A stretch of DNA of 64,000 bases, taken from Aquilaria yunnanensis. Taxonomy: Eukaryota; Streptophyta; Magnoliopsida; Malvales; Thymelaeaceae. Each line of letters starts with the position of its first letter. Within the stretch, counting starts at the first letter, position 1. Below, one piece after another: positions 1 to 10,811 of this stretch. The notes below the pieces were generated by a model that saw only the letters and a program-made list of their open reading frames with translations, did no database searches and was not told the origin of the DNA. The stretch covers positions 23,373,501 to 23,437,500 of the forward strand of contig CM077599.1 in NCBI GenBank assembly GCA_039654915.1, given 5' to 3'. The position numbers were made by a program, and so were the translations under genes.

Positions 1-998
1 TGCACAGGCTAATTCTTTTGGTTCTGGTAATCAGCAGATGAATATGCTTGGTGTAATTCAGGTACAGATACAATGGCCTTTGCTTAATATTTTTAAATGG
101 TAAATTACTTCATAATCTGAAATTTTGGCTGGATACTTCAGTCCCAGAAAACAGCAGAGCTGATTCTTGATCTGAAAGTGAGCACCATTTTCAGTAGTCC
201 TGGGAACGCTTCTGTTGAAACTGCCAATATAATCTCAAGAGTGAGTATTCTGTGATGCTCTTAACTGTCCCCAATGCCCCCAGTGAACATGGGGGAGAAT
301 GAAACTGTACACACAAGTCCAGATACACATCATGAGCATATATCTTTACTTGATTTTGATTACCTGAGATTGTTATAGGTGCAAGAAGCTGCTGATTGCT
401 TGGGTGCAGATTGTGTGCCAAGATATGTGGAGATGAAACAGATTCAGGAACTTGATGCTGAAGACATCTTTCAGCAATCAAAGAAGGCGGGATATCTGAA
501 CCAAACCCCTAGTATACCTATAATTTCCCTGCTTAATATAATAGGAAATATTTGTATGACAAGATACCTGACACTTCTATTGCTGCCTAGATTCTAAGTC
601 TGGTCACTTGTTCTTACCAGGGCACAAGTGACTTCTCAGTTATACAGCCTGGTTCCTTGCATGGACTAGATGATGAACTTGCATCTATGCTGTGGCATCA
701 GTCCGGGAGGGCGTGGCAGTTATTGCTGTCTAAATTATCTGATGAATCAGAGCCAGAAAAGATTATTGTTGCCGTTGGTCATCCTGCAGTTCACATAGCA
801 TTGATGGCGCACAGCCTGAACCTTACAAAAGAATGGATGGGATCTTTTCATCTTGATGCCGGGAGCATCAGTGTGGTTGATTTTCCAGATGGACCAACCA
901 GTAGAGGTGTTATCCGATGCATCAATTATACTGCACATCTAGGGAGATGGGCGATACCCATTACAAGATTGACTTCGGATGATGAAGAGCTCTTCTAA
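1..998 (+). CDS. 2-carboxy-D-arabinitol-1-phosphatase-like protein, 3' part (four exons)
   Basis: This is the C-terminal part of a chloroplast-type phosphoglycerate-mutase-like phosphatase. The family is annotated as probable 2-carboxy-D-arabinitol-1-phosphatase, which removes phosphate from the Rubisco inhibitor CA1P. The exons I read are 1-61, 142-240, 379-486 and 621-998, all joining in phase 0. Introns 1 and 2 are GT-AG; intron 3 (487-620) appears to use GC-AG. The last exon holds the family's VGHPAVHIALM stretch with its histidine and the closing LGRWAIPIT block near the C terminus. The upstream exon has the characteristic DCLGADCVPRYVEMKQ segment. The N-terminal half, with the first catalytic RHG region and any transit peptide, lies left of the window. 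Family assignment is by recognition of these blocks; the substrate is inferred from the family name. Confidence 0.8.
487..620 (+). other. Putative GC-AG intron
   Basis: The reading frame of the phosphatase runs to AAGAAG at 486 and resumes in phase 0 at 621 after TTCTTACCAG. The base pair after 486 is GC, not GT. No GT donor nearby keeps the frame and the expected protein order. GC-AG introns are a known minor class in plants, usually with an AG|GCAAGT donor. Here the donor is AAG|GCGGGA, which is a weak match. Confidence 0.55.
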
Positions 999-3900
999 AT
1001 GCAAAAGATCCCGTCTTGCCTTGAAGAGCATTCGAATCAATGTACTTGTTGGGAAGTGAAATATGGATTAAGGGGACAATGTATAGTCAAGCTAAATATG
1101 TGGAATCAAATTCATTTGAATGCCAATATTATGTTGATAAAACAATTCATTTAAAAGTAAATTTTTATGATGTTATTAAATTTTTATGAATTTTTTAATA
1201 AGATCATTAAAAAATTATACTTTAATAAGATTATAAAAATTATATTTTTAATGAATTATTATACTTATATAATATTAATTTTTAAATAAAATTTGTTTTA
1301 GGTAAAAAAGATATAAAAATAAAAATAAGTCATTTTAAATTAAATTAATTTAGGTTAAAATGAATTAGTTCTAATTATAAATAACTGCATTTTTACATTC
1401 CTTTTTATAATGAAAGCAGTAAAACAAATTCAACAACATTCCTGTCATGTGATTTACAGTACTAGACTAATGCTTGTTATTGTAGTATTTTAGTATAATG
1501 TTCATCCCAAGATGAACATACACCAAAACTAACAAATTCAGACAACAGTAATAAATGATCAAATAACATAATTTGAGAATTGGAAAATTGTAACTCTGAA
1601 TTGGATGATGTATAGTGGTGTTTATGTTTACCTTGTCCACAATAAACCAATACAGGAGTTAGCAATAATATTCTAGGATCAAACCCTTGATACTTATATG
1701 TTATATTACTTACACAATAGAATCATAATCTCAAATTTGACAAATCTATTGAGGTTCCTTTTAAAAATAGATGGATAAGTAAAACGCCGCTTCTCTATTT
1801 GAGGGTTGTGATTACCCAATCCTAGAATTCTATTGTATGATCCTAAATTCATATCATCTGAACCTGTTAATTTTGGTATACATCCACCATATGGACCTAC
1901 GAAGTCCCCTTGTAATTGCGCCTTTGTTACAATATTAAGGATTCAACTCAAAATCTATTTGACAGTTGATGGAGAGCTCTCACTGTAATACTTTAATTCA
2001 ATAATCACCCATTGACTTTCAATAAGTCTCTGTTTGAAATGATCACTATAGTGTCCCTAATAGCTAACAATAACAGTAGACTTCATAATCCTCTGCAGCA
2101 TTGAAAAATATGGTTGTAAAAAGAGAAAAAAAAAGTTATGGCAACTTAAAAGTACAATGAGATGTTAACTGAGGCAAGTTTTATGCAGTAGTAGTAATCC
2201 ATAATGCTTATGAGGGGATAAGTTAATACATATACTTGTAACTTCAGATATGTTAGCCGAACCATTATAAATAAAATTATGAAATTTGAGGGAAGTATAG
2301 AAGATCGTATACAAATAACTTTGGAAGATAAAAGACATGCTTTGGGAAGTGAAAATTTTTTTACATACATGAACTCAATGATGGAAATAATTTACTTGAA
2401 AATATTAAGTAACTATAAGGGATCAAGAAAATGGTTTATTTAATTTATAATTTCAAAACATTTAATGTCAATAAAAATGATGCAACATATATACGTGCCT
2501 AATAATAATGTATAAGGTTATGAATTATCATTTTTAAAAGTGCAAAGATATCATCGAGAAAATAAAAGTGATTTTATAAAGTCGAGAGGCTAATTATCTT
2601 GCAAGTATGTACTTATGATGACTAGGATGAATACTTAAACAAAATTAGATACCAAATTGACTGCAAATATTTAATTTATTTCAAATTTTTCGTAAGTCAT
2701 GCCTAATGTTATATATGTATTATGGATTCTCTGTTTTGGCACCTTTAGAACACCGGAATAGGATAAATTTATTTCAATACTCTTTTTGACGGCCAAAGCT
2801 TGTAGATCAATACGCTTTCCGTGTCAAGTTGTTTCATTTTTTTTTTATATTCACTATTCACAATAATTAATCTATAATTTTTTATATTTAGTATTTTAAT
2901 ATATAATTGTAAAAATTTTATATATAAATTATAAATGAAGACTTATAATCTTTAAATATAGTTCTTTTAAATTTTTCTAATAAATAATAATATGAATAAA
3001 TTCAAACAAAAATGGATCGAAGAATATGAGATAAATGAGAGTAAAAAATATGAGAATTACAACTGGGAAGGAGAATAGTGATTAACTATGTCCAGTTAAC
3101 CATAAACATTCAAACACATTGAAACCATCGCTAATGAAAGGACAAAAATGATAACATATCTTAAAGAAACAAGCAAAAACATTACTTCTATCATAAATAT
3201 TCACCGAAATAACTCATTGATATGCTTACTTAGACCAAGTTACATGAATAGTGGTTAACTCAAGGTAAGATTGCTGCAGATATAAAGCAAGAAGCTTGTA
3301 GTCCATATGTTGACAGTTATAGGGACCAGTATTGGCAAAGCAGTGAACCGATCTTGATGATCAAATACATTATAGAATCAGTAAATTTCATCAATATGAG
3401 CTTGAGTTTTGCAGCCAATACACGATAAAGATCAGAAGCAATATATGGAATGTTCTTTGTGTATCAACATGACATTAATCTAATTAAAAAATAGAGACAT
3501 CGAATGACAAAATATTCTAAATTCAAAAGCTTTGCTCATAATTGCCGTGAGGATAAATCGGGACCAGATGGTGTACAATCTCTAAGGGGGGCCTTCCCCT
3601 AATTATTGTTCTTTTAAGAATATGAAAGTCTTTGAATACCTAATGACGACTGAGCTTTGGCATGGGAAAGAAAATAGATAAGTCATGGCCAAAGGGTCGT
3701 TAAAACCAAGAAAACAATTGCAATCAATATGGAACGCACAAAGAAACATCTGCAACCAAAATAAATGAAACTACATCTACTTGTGCAGCCAACAAAATGG
3801 CAAAAGATGCAGGACATCCCTTCCCCCCGCCCTCGCCCACAAAACCAATGTCATTTTGTTTGGTTCGATCATCTTTCAAATCCTTAATAAACCGGCATTC

Positions 3901-4395
3901 CCACCCTTAAATAGTATAGATACCTCCTTCAAAACCATATAGACTTGTATCCCTACTTCTAAGTATAAAAAGGAAATGACACTTACTTTTACAGTATATC
4001 ATATCTCACTAACTTATCAATCATGTAGGACCTTATAAGGTGATTATAGAACAACAACACAGTGTAGAAAAAGGAAACATGGATTTTAGGATTGTAAGAA
4101 CCAATTTGCAACCTTGCTCTACTTTAGATATATTATATCATCAAGGCTAATCAAATTCAAAACTACAACTCTTAGCAATACAATGTAGTTAGTGATAGAG
4201 ATGTCAATAAGTCACGTTTAGGGAGGATAGAGAAATCTTCATACCCTACTCAAATACTCCCCACAATCCCTTAGTGGATATGGTTCCCTTGCCTAAACCC
4301 TCTCTCGTATCATGGCAAGTAGGGTCAGGTATTTTATCTACAATACTGGCCTAATTGTTCCACATAATAGAAAATAAATTAAAAACATGTAAATT
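999..4395. other. AT-rich intergenic DNA, no gene seen
   Basis: About 3.4 kb after the phosphatase stop codon. It is strongly AT-rich around 1140-1370 and 2820-3000. The open frames here are short, lack plant codon texture and match no family I know. A GGGATGTCAAT-like patch near 4200 resembles the ends of small hAT elements but has no partner I can identify. Confidence 0.6.
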
Positions 4396-5345
4396 AATAT
4401 AATTTACCCTTTCAACTCTTGAACTTGGTTGACTAAAACCTTTACCCCCTGAACTTTAACTTGAGGCAACTCAGTTTTTGAACTTGCGTAAATAGGTTAG
4501 TCAACTCCTTTTGACTGACCATACACATCAGATAATGGGATGGAAGTAGACATTGTTTGCCTAATTTTGTACCTTGCTTTCGCTCTTGTTCTCAAATAAA
4601 TGGAAGCTATTAATGAACCCAACAATTCCATCGTGAACAGCGTCGATCATGGGTTGTAGAAGGTGACCTATGCCAAGTGGGGGAAGCATAAGTCAAACAC
4701 CCAATCCTAATAGAGTAAGATTTATTGCCCCAATGAAGTCCAGACTAATGGTGAAATTTGTGCTTCTACGACTTTGATTGAGAGCATCAGATTAAGGCTC
4801 AAGATGTCGTTGCAGCAACCACAATTGCTAGAGTAGTGCCAAACCTAAGCCTTAGATTAGATGGCTAAGGCTAAGGATAATAATGTCGATGCCTCCAAAG
4901 CTAGAGGAAGAGAAGAAGGTGGAGCCAAAGCTAGAGAAAATTGGCCCAATTGGACATATTGGTTTCCTAATTTCTTTTTGAAATACATCAATTTGTGCTC
5001 ATTAAACTCATCCATTGTACTGAACAAAATCCCATTAGATTTTATATTATTCAGCAAGTTCTTTGTCTGAAAGATCGACCAGTCATCCATCCCATCCCAT
5101 CTGTCACTAACATCATTAGAGTGAACTAGGTCTTGTAGAACTTGCTCATTTCTTCAAAATCCAGCAAGATAGACTCATTTGTTTCCTTTCCTTCAATTCT
5201 CCAACAGGGGCTTTAGTCAAAGAGGTTGACTAACCTACTTAAGCAAGTTCAGAGGCTAAGTTAGTCCTAATTCAAGTTCAGTGTATAAGTGTCTTGATCA
5301 ACCAAGTTTAGAGGCTAAAAAGGTATTTTTGCCTTATTCTATGCA
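4396..5345. mobile_element. Non-autonomous DNA element with ~120-bp imperfect inverted repeats
   Basis: The left end (about 4400-4520) and the reverse complement of the right end (about 5200-5340) share successive blocks: a TTGAACTTGG-type block, a CTGAACTT block, and AGGTTAGTCAAC. This layout is typical of Mutator-like or foldback elements whose ends resemble one another. The internal 0.7 kb includes an ATGGCTAAGGCTAAGG stretch and GAAGAAG-rich sequence that could be a captured coding scrap, but I recognise no protein. I could not define a target duplication with confidence. Confidence 0.5.
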
Positions 5346-5533
5346 TGACTAAAACAACAACTAGTAGCTTTTTTTTTTGTTTCTCTTTGTGACCAGGATC
5401 CATCAAAAGAAGGTTAAACATTAGCAGATATTTGTAAGGGGCCAGTATTTGGGTTCTTAGCACATGTTGATGTGTTGATTAAAATTATGTTGCACCAAAA
5501 GCATAAAAAGAAAGAAAGAAATAAACCTTATAT

Positions 5534-5543
5534 GTAGAGAAAG
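5534..5543. repeat. 10-bp target site duplication, left copy (right copy 6446-6455)
   Basis: GTAGAGAAAG abuts the TIR on both sides of the element at 5544-6445 without mismatch. Perfect identity suggests a fairly recent insertion. Confidence 0.85.
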
Positions 5544-6445
5544 GGGTAAATTCCCTTTAGGGTCCCTACCCTTATCACATCGTCATAAACGAGTCCCTAA
5601 CCTTCATTTTGTCTTCTTAAAGTCTCCAACATCCTTATTTCTGTCTCAATTATCGTCATTTCTTCATTTTCGTGGTTAACTTTAACAGAAGTTTTGTGGC
5701 AAATGCCAACATTAATCTTACATTTTTTTATTCTCACTCTAATAGCCCTCAAGCAAATAAATTTATCACTATAACTATCATCTCCTCGTCTCTCTCTCGC
5801 GATGGAAATCCTCAAAAGCTGCCAAAATGATGCCTTGTGACTCGATCTTATCATGCTACCTCCATCGCTTGATCTCCGAGCACCCTGTCATCATCTTCAG
5901 CGGCTCTGCTTGTTGCATGTTCCACGTCATGAAAAAGCTTCTCGTCACAGTTGGTGTCCACCCCACCGTCATCAAGCTTGTCGACGATGAGATCGACTCC
6001 TTCCCTCCTTCCCCACAAGACGACCACTGCATCACCCCCTGCCTTCTTCATTGGCAGTGTCCCTGTCGGTGGCCTCGAGTCCCTCGTCGCCCTTCACCTC
6101 AGCGGCCACCTCATCCCCAGGCTCGTCAAGGTTGGTGCCCTCTGGGTATGAAATTATCCCTACTTAATCCGGTGGCCTAAGATGGTAAGGGAGGAAGAGA
6201 GGAAGAGATGATGGTTGTAATGATAAATTTATTAGCTTAAGGGTTATTTGAGTAGGAATAAAAAAATGTAAGATTAATGTTGGCATTTGTCACAAAAATT
6301 CTGTCAAAGTTAACCATGAAAAAGACGGAATGATGACGATTAAGACAGAAATAGGGAAGTTGTTGGCTTTAAGAGGACAAAATGAAGGTTAGTGACCTGT
6401 TTAGGACGATACGATAAGGTTAGGGACTATAAATAGAATTTACCC
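5544..6445. mobile_element. Pack-MULE carrying a glutaredoxin sequence
   Basis: A 902-bp element bounded by long inverted repeats. The left end 5544-~5802 and the reverse complement of ~6190-6445 match through shared blocks such as GGGTAAATTC, TTCATTTTGTC, GGTTAACTTT and GCCAACATTAATCTTACA. It is flanked by a perfect 10-bp direct repeat GTAGAGAAAG at 5534-5543 and 6446-6455, in the 9-11 bp range of Mutator-like elements. Between the TIRs lies a gene-derived segment rather than a transposase, which is the definition of a Pack-MULE. It sits about 160 bp upstream of the start codon of the small NFD6-like gene, so it may have displaced or modified that promoter. Confidence 0.85.
5827..6151 (+). 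pseudogene. CC-type glutaredoxin, frameshifted, inside a Pack-MULE
   Basis: The first part reads from ATG at 5827 and contains SEHPVIIFSGSACCMFHVMKK, the thioredoxin-fold start of plant-specific CC-type (ROXY) glutaredoxins. Here the active-site motif is CCMF, where most members have CCMC or CCMS. The C-terminal part continues one frame over, with FIGSVPVGGLESLVALHLSG and a final GALWV before TGA at 6149-6151. GALW[LM]-type ends are typical of the subfamily and are used to bind TGA transcription factors. The shift falls near the C run at about 6030-6045 and looks like one extra base. Length (about 105 residues) fits a full glutaredoxin, so the whole coding region was captured and then broken. 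No introns are seen, as is normal for many CC-type genes. Confidence 0.8.
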
Positions 6446-6455
6446 GTAGAGAAAG

Positions 6456-6604
6456 TGTATGGGGAGAGAGTCTGGGCTTCAGGGCCCAAATCAGGTGAGC
6501 ATTGGCCAACCCATCAAGAAGAGCAAATCGATAAACTTTGCGAGGTTTTGCAGAGGTTTCAGGGCTCTCGTCCAGGACAACAGCGACACCCGGAGGGCCT
6601 AAAA
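6456..6604 (+). promoter_or_regulatory. Probable 5' UTR/proximal promoter of the small NFD6-like gene
   Basis: About 150 bp between the right target duplication of the Pack-MULE and the start codon at 6605. GC content rises toward the gene, and I see no clear TATA box. If the transcription start is near here, the core promoter must lie partly in the inserted element or has been separated from its upstream sequence. Confidence 0.35.
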
Positions 6605-7684
6605 ATGGCGGTCGCCTCAATCGCCGGAAGATCCACTTATCTGGGGCCACTCATGAGAACGACGACTGCGGGAGTCAGTGGCAGGATCCAAGTTTCTCTT
6701 CCAAATCCTTCTCTTCGATCGAACTTCGGCCTTCGCCAGACCCGCATCTCGTCCCCGCCTTCTCCTATCAGGTTTTCATTTGCTTGCTACTCTTAATTCT
6801 TATTTCTGAGGATTATTGAATGTTTCTGTGATACTCTGTTTTGTTTTGAACGATGGATGTGGAAGGTTGGTTCGGAGGGAATTGAGCACACTTCAGCCAA
6901 TCCACAGCGCAATTGCATCTGCCTGCCTTGTCTCCAAGCTTCCCCGCGATGTAAACGCTTGCGCCGAAGGTATTCTTCTTCATAAATTTTTCAATTAATG
7001 GTCAGACTATTCGATAGAGCTGCATTTTTTCCTTTTTTTTTTTTAAAAAAAAAACAAATTCCGGTTGGAAGCCTTTTCTTGTGAACAATGTGGGTGACCG
7101 GCTAGAAATGTTTTGAGTTTTCTGTAATTGTATTAATCTAAAATCTTAGGATTGTAGTTTACTAATAGCTATTATTTATTGATTCAGCTAATGGTTCAAG
7201 CTAATTATCGATGCCATTGGATAAGGCGTTAGGTGTAAAATAGTTGTCTGAATGTCGAATGGCTAATGAAGTTATTAGGGATTGTGGTTTTATGCTGTCA
7301 TTTGTGAAGGAGACACAGTGGACTCTTTGAGTTTATCTGAAAAAGCTCCGCATATAAGGATTTGGAGTCTGAATTACTATTAGGTGGTATTTCTTTTCCT
7401 CCCTTTAGTGTTTAGCCGCAGGTCTATAAGTGATTCGAGTGGGTGTTTCCTGGTTGACTGATTTTTTATCTCATAACTTTTCCCTCTAATCTTGTCTGTT
7501 TGCCTTCCATTGTCTTCCCAGCAATGAAATTATCTGCTATTTCTGTTTGCGGTTCAGATCATTTTGTTGCTAATTGATTGAAATATAAACCCTGGAAGTA
7601 ATTGCTGTATTAGTATTTGTTAATACTTATTTTCCTAATTGCTAATGGCAGGTCGATTTGCTAACTATTTCAGTCCTATCTGAC
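6605..7684 (+). CDS. Small NFD6/NOXY2-like organelle-targeted protein (three exons)
   Basis: The exons are 6605-6771, 6866-6969 and 7653-7684, with GT-AG introns and phases that join exactly into a 100-residue protein. The N terminus (MAVASIAGRSTYLG...) is rich in Ser, Arg and Thr with few acids, like a mitochondrial or plastid presequence. Exon 2 carries the family block RRELSTLQPIHSAIASA followed by LVSKL. Exon 3 adds the short end RFANYFSPI. This architecture fits the plant family that includes NUCLEAR FUSION DEFECTIVE 6 and NONRESPONDING TO OXYLIPINS 2, tiny mitochondrial or plastid proteins whose transcripts often have alternative last exons. Reading through the exon 2 donor would instead end at ILLHKFFN (stop 6996-6998). 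The exact molecular role is unknown. The call rests on the conserved core and the clean splice phases. Confidence 0.75.
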
Positions 7685-8002
7685 AGCAACCATTTGTAGA
7701 GGTTGAAGCTTGCTTCTGTTTCTTGCAATGCTGCTTACATCTTACTCATTTCATGAGTGACGGTCCAGCCTTGGAAGATCACTATCTGGAACATTTTATT
7801 TGTCCAGGTTTATTTGCATAGGAAGTTGGTTGTTAGCTCAGATAACTCTTCTATCTTGCAATGATTTGATTTTTCATCCGACTGATGAATTATGTTCTTG
7901 TCTTCTTGAAACATCTTTTCTGATCTGTATGAAAATCTGTTCCTTGTTACAATCCACTTGGTCAAGGTTTTAGTCAAGGTTTGAGTAAGTGTACTAGATA
8001 TT
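7685..8002 (+). other. Probable 3' UTR and downstream flank of the NFD6-like gene
   Basis: T-rich, non-coding sequence after the TGA at 7682-7684. The next MULE-like insertion begins at 8003, so transcription may end inside this stretch or within the insertion. I see no unambiguous polyadenylation signal. Confidence 0.4.
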
Positions 8003-8412
8003 AGGTAAAATTCAAATTTGGTCCCTTAACTATTTAGTTTGTCTTAAAATGATCCCTTAACTTTAAAAGTGCCTATTGAGGTCCTTAACTCAAGCAAAGT
8101 GTTCAATTTGAGTCCCGTCCGTCAGTTGAGCTGTTATTTTGGGATGGACTTGCCTATGTGGCATTCACATGGCTTCCTCTTTAACTAAAATGAGTGCCCA
8201 TTTTGTATAGAAATCAAATATTAAATACAAACTGACACAAACAAATAAAAATAGGACTTCAATTGTAAATAATCCAACATTTTCTTCTTCTCCCAGACTC
8301 TCTCTCTCAAAAATTTGGCGTCGCCTGATGTCACCAGTGGAGAAGAAATCCATTGGTCGGTGGAAAGGAGATTCGTTGGCCAGTGGAGAGGAGATCCGTT
8401 CAGCGTCCCTCG

Positions 8413-10811
8413 TGTTATAGCCCTTCTAGTGGAAAGCGTGTTTGAGGAAGGTAAAGTGTTCTAAATTAAGTTTAGAACCTTAATTCAAGTTTACATAGCA
8501 AGAATAGAGAAGTTTAGCAAAGTTTACTAAGTTCCGAGAAAGATAAAGCATTAAACGAGGTTTAAGGGTAAAATGGTAATTTTGAATTCTAAATAGCCTG
8601 GACGAGTCCCAAGCATAACTTAACTTTCAACCTTAACCCAAACTTGAAGAATAAATAAGAATTTAATCAAGAGTCACTAAGTTACCAAAGATGGGGGACT
8701 TAAGTGAATTAGCTTAATACTTTGATGGCTTGTATGTTAAGTAAGGGTTTAAGAAGGGGTAAGTGAGGGATGGCTGCCATAACCACGTTTTCAACATTCC
8801 CACCCTCATTTTGCTCTCAAATTCTCCTTGGAACAAGAAGCTATCAAGGTATATAAGTTAGGAGGAGCTCATTTCAAGTATTAAACCATGATTTTGGAGC
8901 TTAGAAGAGTGTTTTCTCCCATCCCCTATTTTTAGTACGTGGTAAGTATTGTGTTCTTGATTGAGTTTATGTTAATTAGTTAGTTTGGAGCTTGGGTTTT
9001 GGTTAAAAAGTAAGATTTTAATGTTTAGTGCTTATGTTTTTGCTTGGAACTTAGGTAACACTTTGTTGGGCTTAGTGGATTGGAAAAGAGTTTGATTTTT
9101 GCTTGTTACTTGGAGTTGAGGTAAGGGAGTTATGTTTTCAAGTTTAATTAATGCTATTGGCTTGAATTTTCTTGAAGAATTCGAGTGGTTCTAGCTATAG
9201 TATTGATTAGAAGTGTTGGTTGAATTGTGGTGGACTATGAAGTTTGAGAGGATTTGGATGATGTTATAGGTCATCATAGATTGGCTTGTGATAGTTGGTT
9301 ATGTTATATGCAACATGGTCTATGAGTATATGAAGTTTGGAGGCTTTCCAAGCATGTTTGATATGTATAGGAAGTGTCCAAAGTTTATAGCAGCAAAATG
9401 CGCCAAATTCTACAGAAATGCAGATTGGCAACACGTTGCCAATTATAGGTCGAGGCCTGCGACACGTCGCCAATCCAGAAAAAGTTCACAGAACGTTACC
9501 AACTGTGGCGATGTTTCGCCACAGACAAAATGGCTGAATTTTTCACATTTTGCTAGGATGATCCAAGTGAGACCTAAGGGGGTTCTTAGAGTACCTTGGG
9601 GTCTAAGGATTCCAGGGGTACTCCGAGACTTTCAGAAGTCTCACAAGAGGTAAGAGTTTCTTTGAGTTTTGTAAGATTTCATGGCTGCTTGTGCAACAAG
9701 TAAGGAAACTAGGTTGCAAATGAACATAACTAAGAACCACTAGCTCAGGTGAAAGGTTTAGAACTCTTTGCGACCTAGTCGTGCCGTTAGCCACGAGGTT
9801 GCAAGGTGAAACCTTGTTCGTCTAGTCTACAAGGAGGTCTTATGGCCTAGTCTACAAAGTTCCACCATAATTCCCCTGGATAATGACTAAGGGAAGGCTA
9901 CATGATGGCATCAGTAAGCTACGACTTACTAGGAGCGAGTTAGTGGCCAGAACTCGTTAGGCACGGAGTGATGCCCCGTGAGGAGGACTAGTTTGAGGAG
10001 GGGTTTTAAAGGCCTAGTTATATGTACATATATTAGACCCCCATGCTGTGTGAGCTCGCAGTAGGTTACATATGTTATCATATGTAGAGTCCTAGTAATT
10101 TTCTTGCAGGTACACAGAAGACCCCTTACTGAGAATGTTGAATTCTCACTCCCTAGTTATGTTGTGCAGATACTGAAATTGTTGGGCCGGGTAACCGCTG
10201 AGGGTTATCGCGGTAGTGGCTTTTGTGCAGGTATTGTACTTGAGAATCCTTATGATTCTAGTCTACATGAGTATGCTTGAGTAGTTTGTTGGTCAAGTAA
10301 CAGTACTAACTAGAGTATTCCTTTGGCTGCAGAGCCTAGTAGCACTGGACAATGACTTTTGAGACTCGCCACTGGGACTAGCATCCAAGGTGGGAGTTAG
10401 ATCAAGAAGATATCAGTTGAGGCTTGTATATATATACAGTACTCTTAGTTGCCTCCATAGTCCATGTTATGGAGAGTTCTAGACTCTATGGTTGCTCTTA
10501 GGTGAGGGCATTAGTTTACTTTATGTATAAATTTTCCACGAGTTGTTATGTGTAGTAAATTCACATAAATGTTGATTTTGTATGCTTTAGCTATTTGTAC
10601 TTATTTTCTATAGAAATTACTTGGCCAAGTTAACGTTTATGTTTTTATTAATCCAAGTCAAAGCATGAAGAGCATGCATATTGTATATTCTAGGATAATT
10701 AACTAGTATCATGGGATTTAATCCGCGTACATATACAACTAGCCAATTGCAACTACCGTGAGACTAGTTCTCACAGGGCTTCCTGGGCATGGGTCAGGGA
10801 CGGCCGTGTCA
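8413..10811. mobile_element. Solo LTR, 2.4 kb, Ty3/gypsy-type
   Basis: The segment starts TGTTATAGCC and ends GGCCGTGTCA, and is flanked by a perfect 5-bp direct repeat CCTCG (8408-8412 and 10812-10816), as expected of an integrated LTR. There is no primer binding site, gag or pol between, so this is a single LTR left by recombination. The last 60 bp (TCACAGGGC...GGGTCAGGGACGG) resemble chromovirus Del/Tekay LTR ends, which is a recollection of family style and not a search. It contains hairpin-forming motifs at 9426-9520. Confidence 0.75.
9426..9523. repeat. Cluster of three short hairpins inside the solo LTR
   Basis: TTGGCAAC-AC-GTTGCCAA, GCGAC-AC-GTCGC and TGTGGCGA-TGTT-TCGCCACA follow each other within about 100 bp. 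Each has complete self-complementary arms and a 2-4 base loop. The sequences are related (variants of a GGCRAC..GTYGCC theme), so they look like degenerate copies of one unit. Confidence 0.6.

Noticed and set aside
9288..9653. A 121-codon open frame in the solo LTR
   Set aside because: It lies within an LTR, has no known domain and has no splice or start context.
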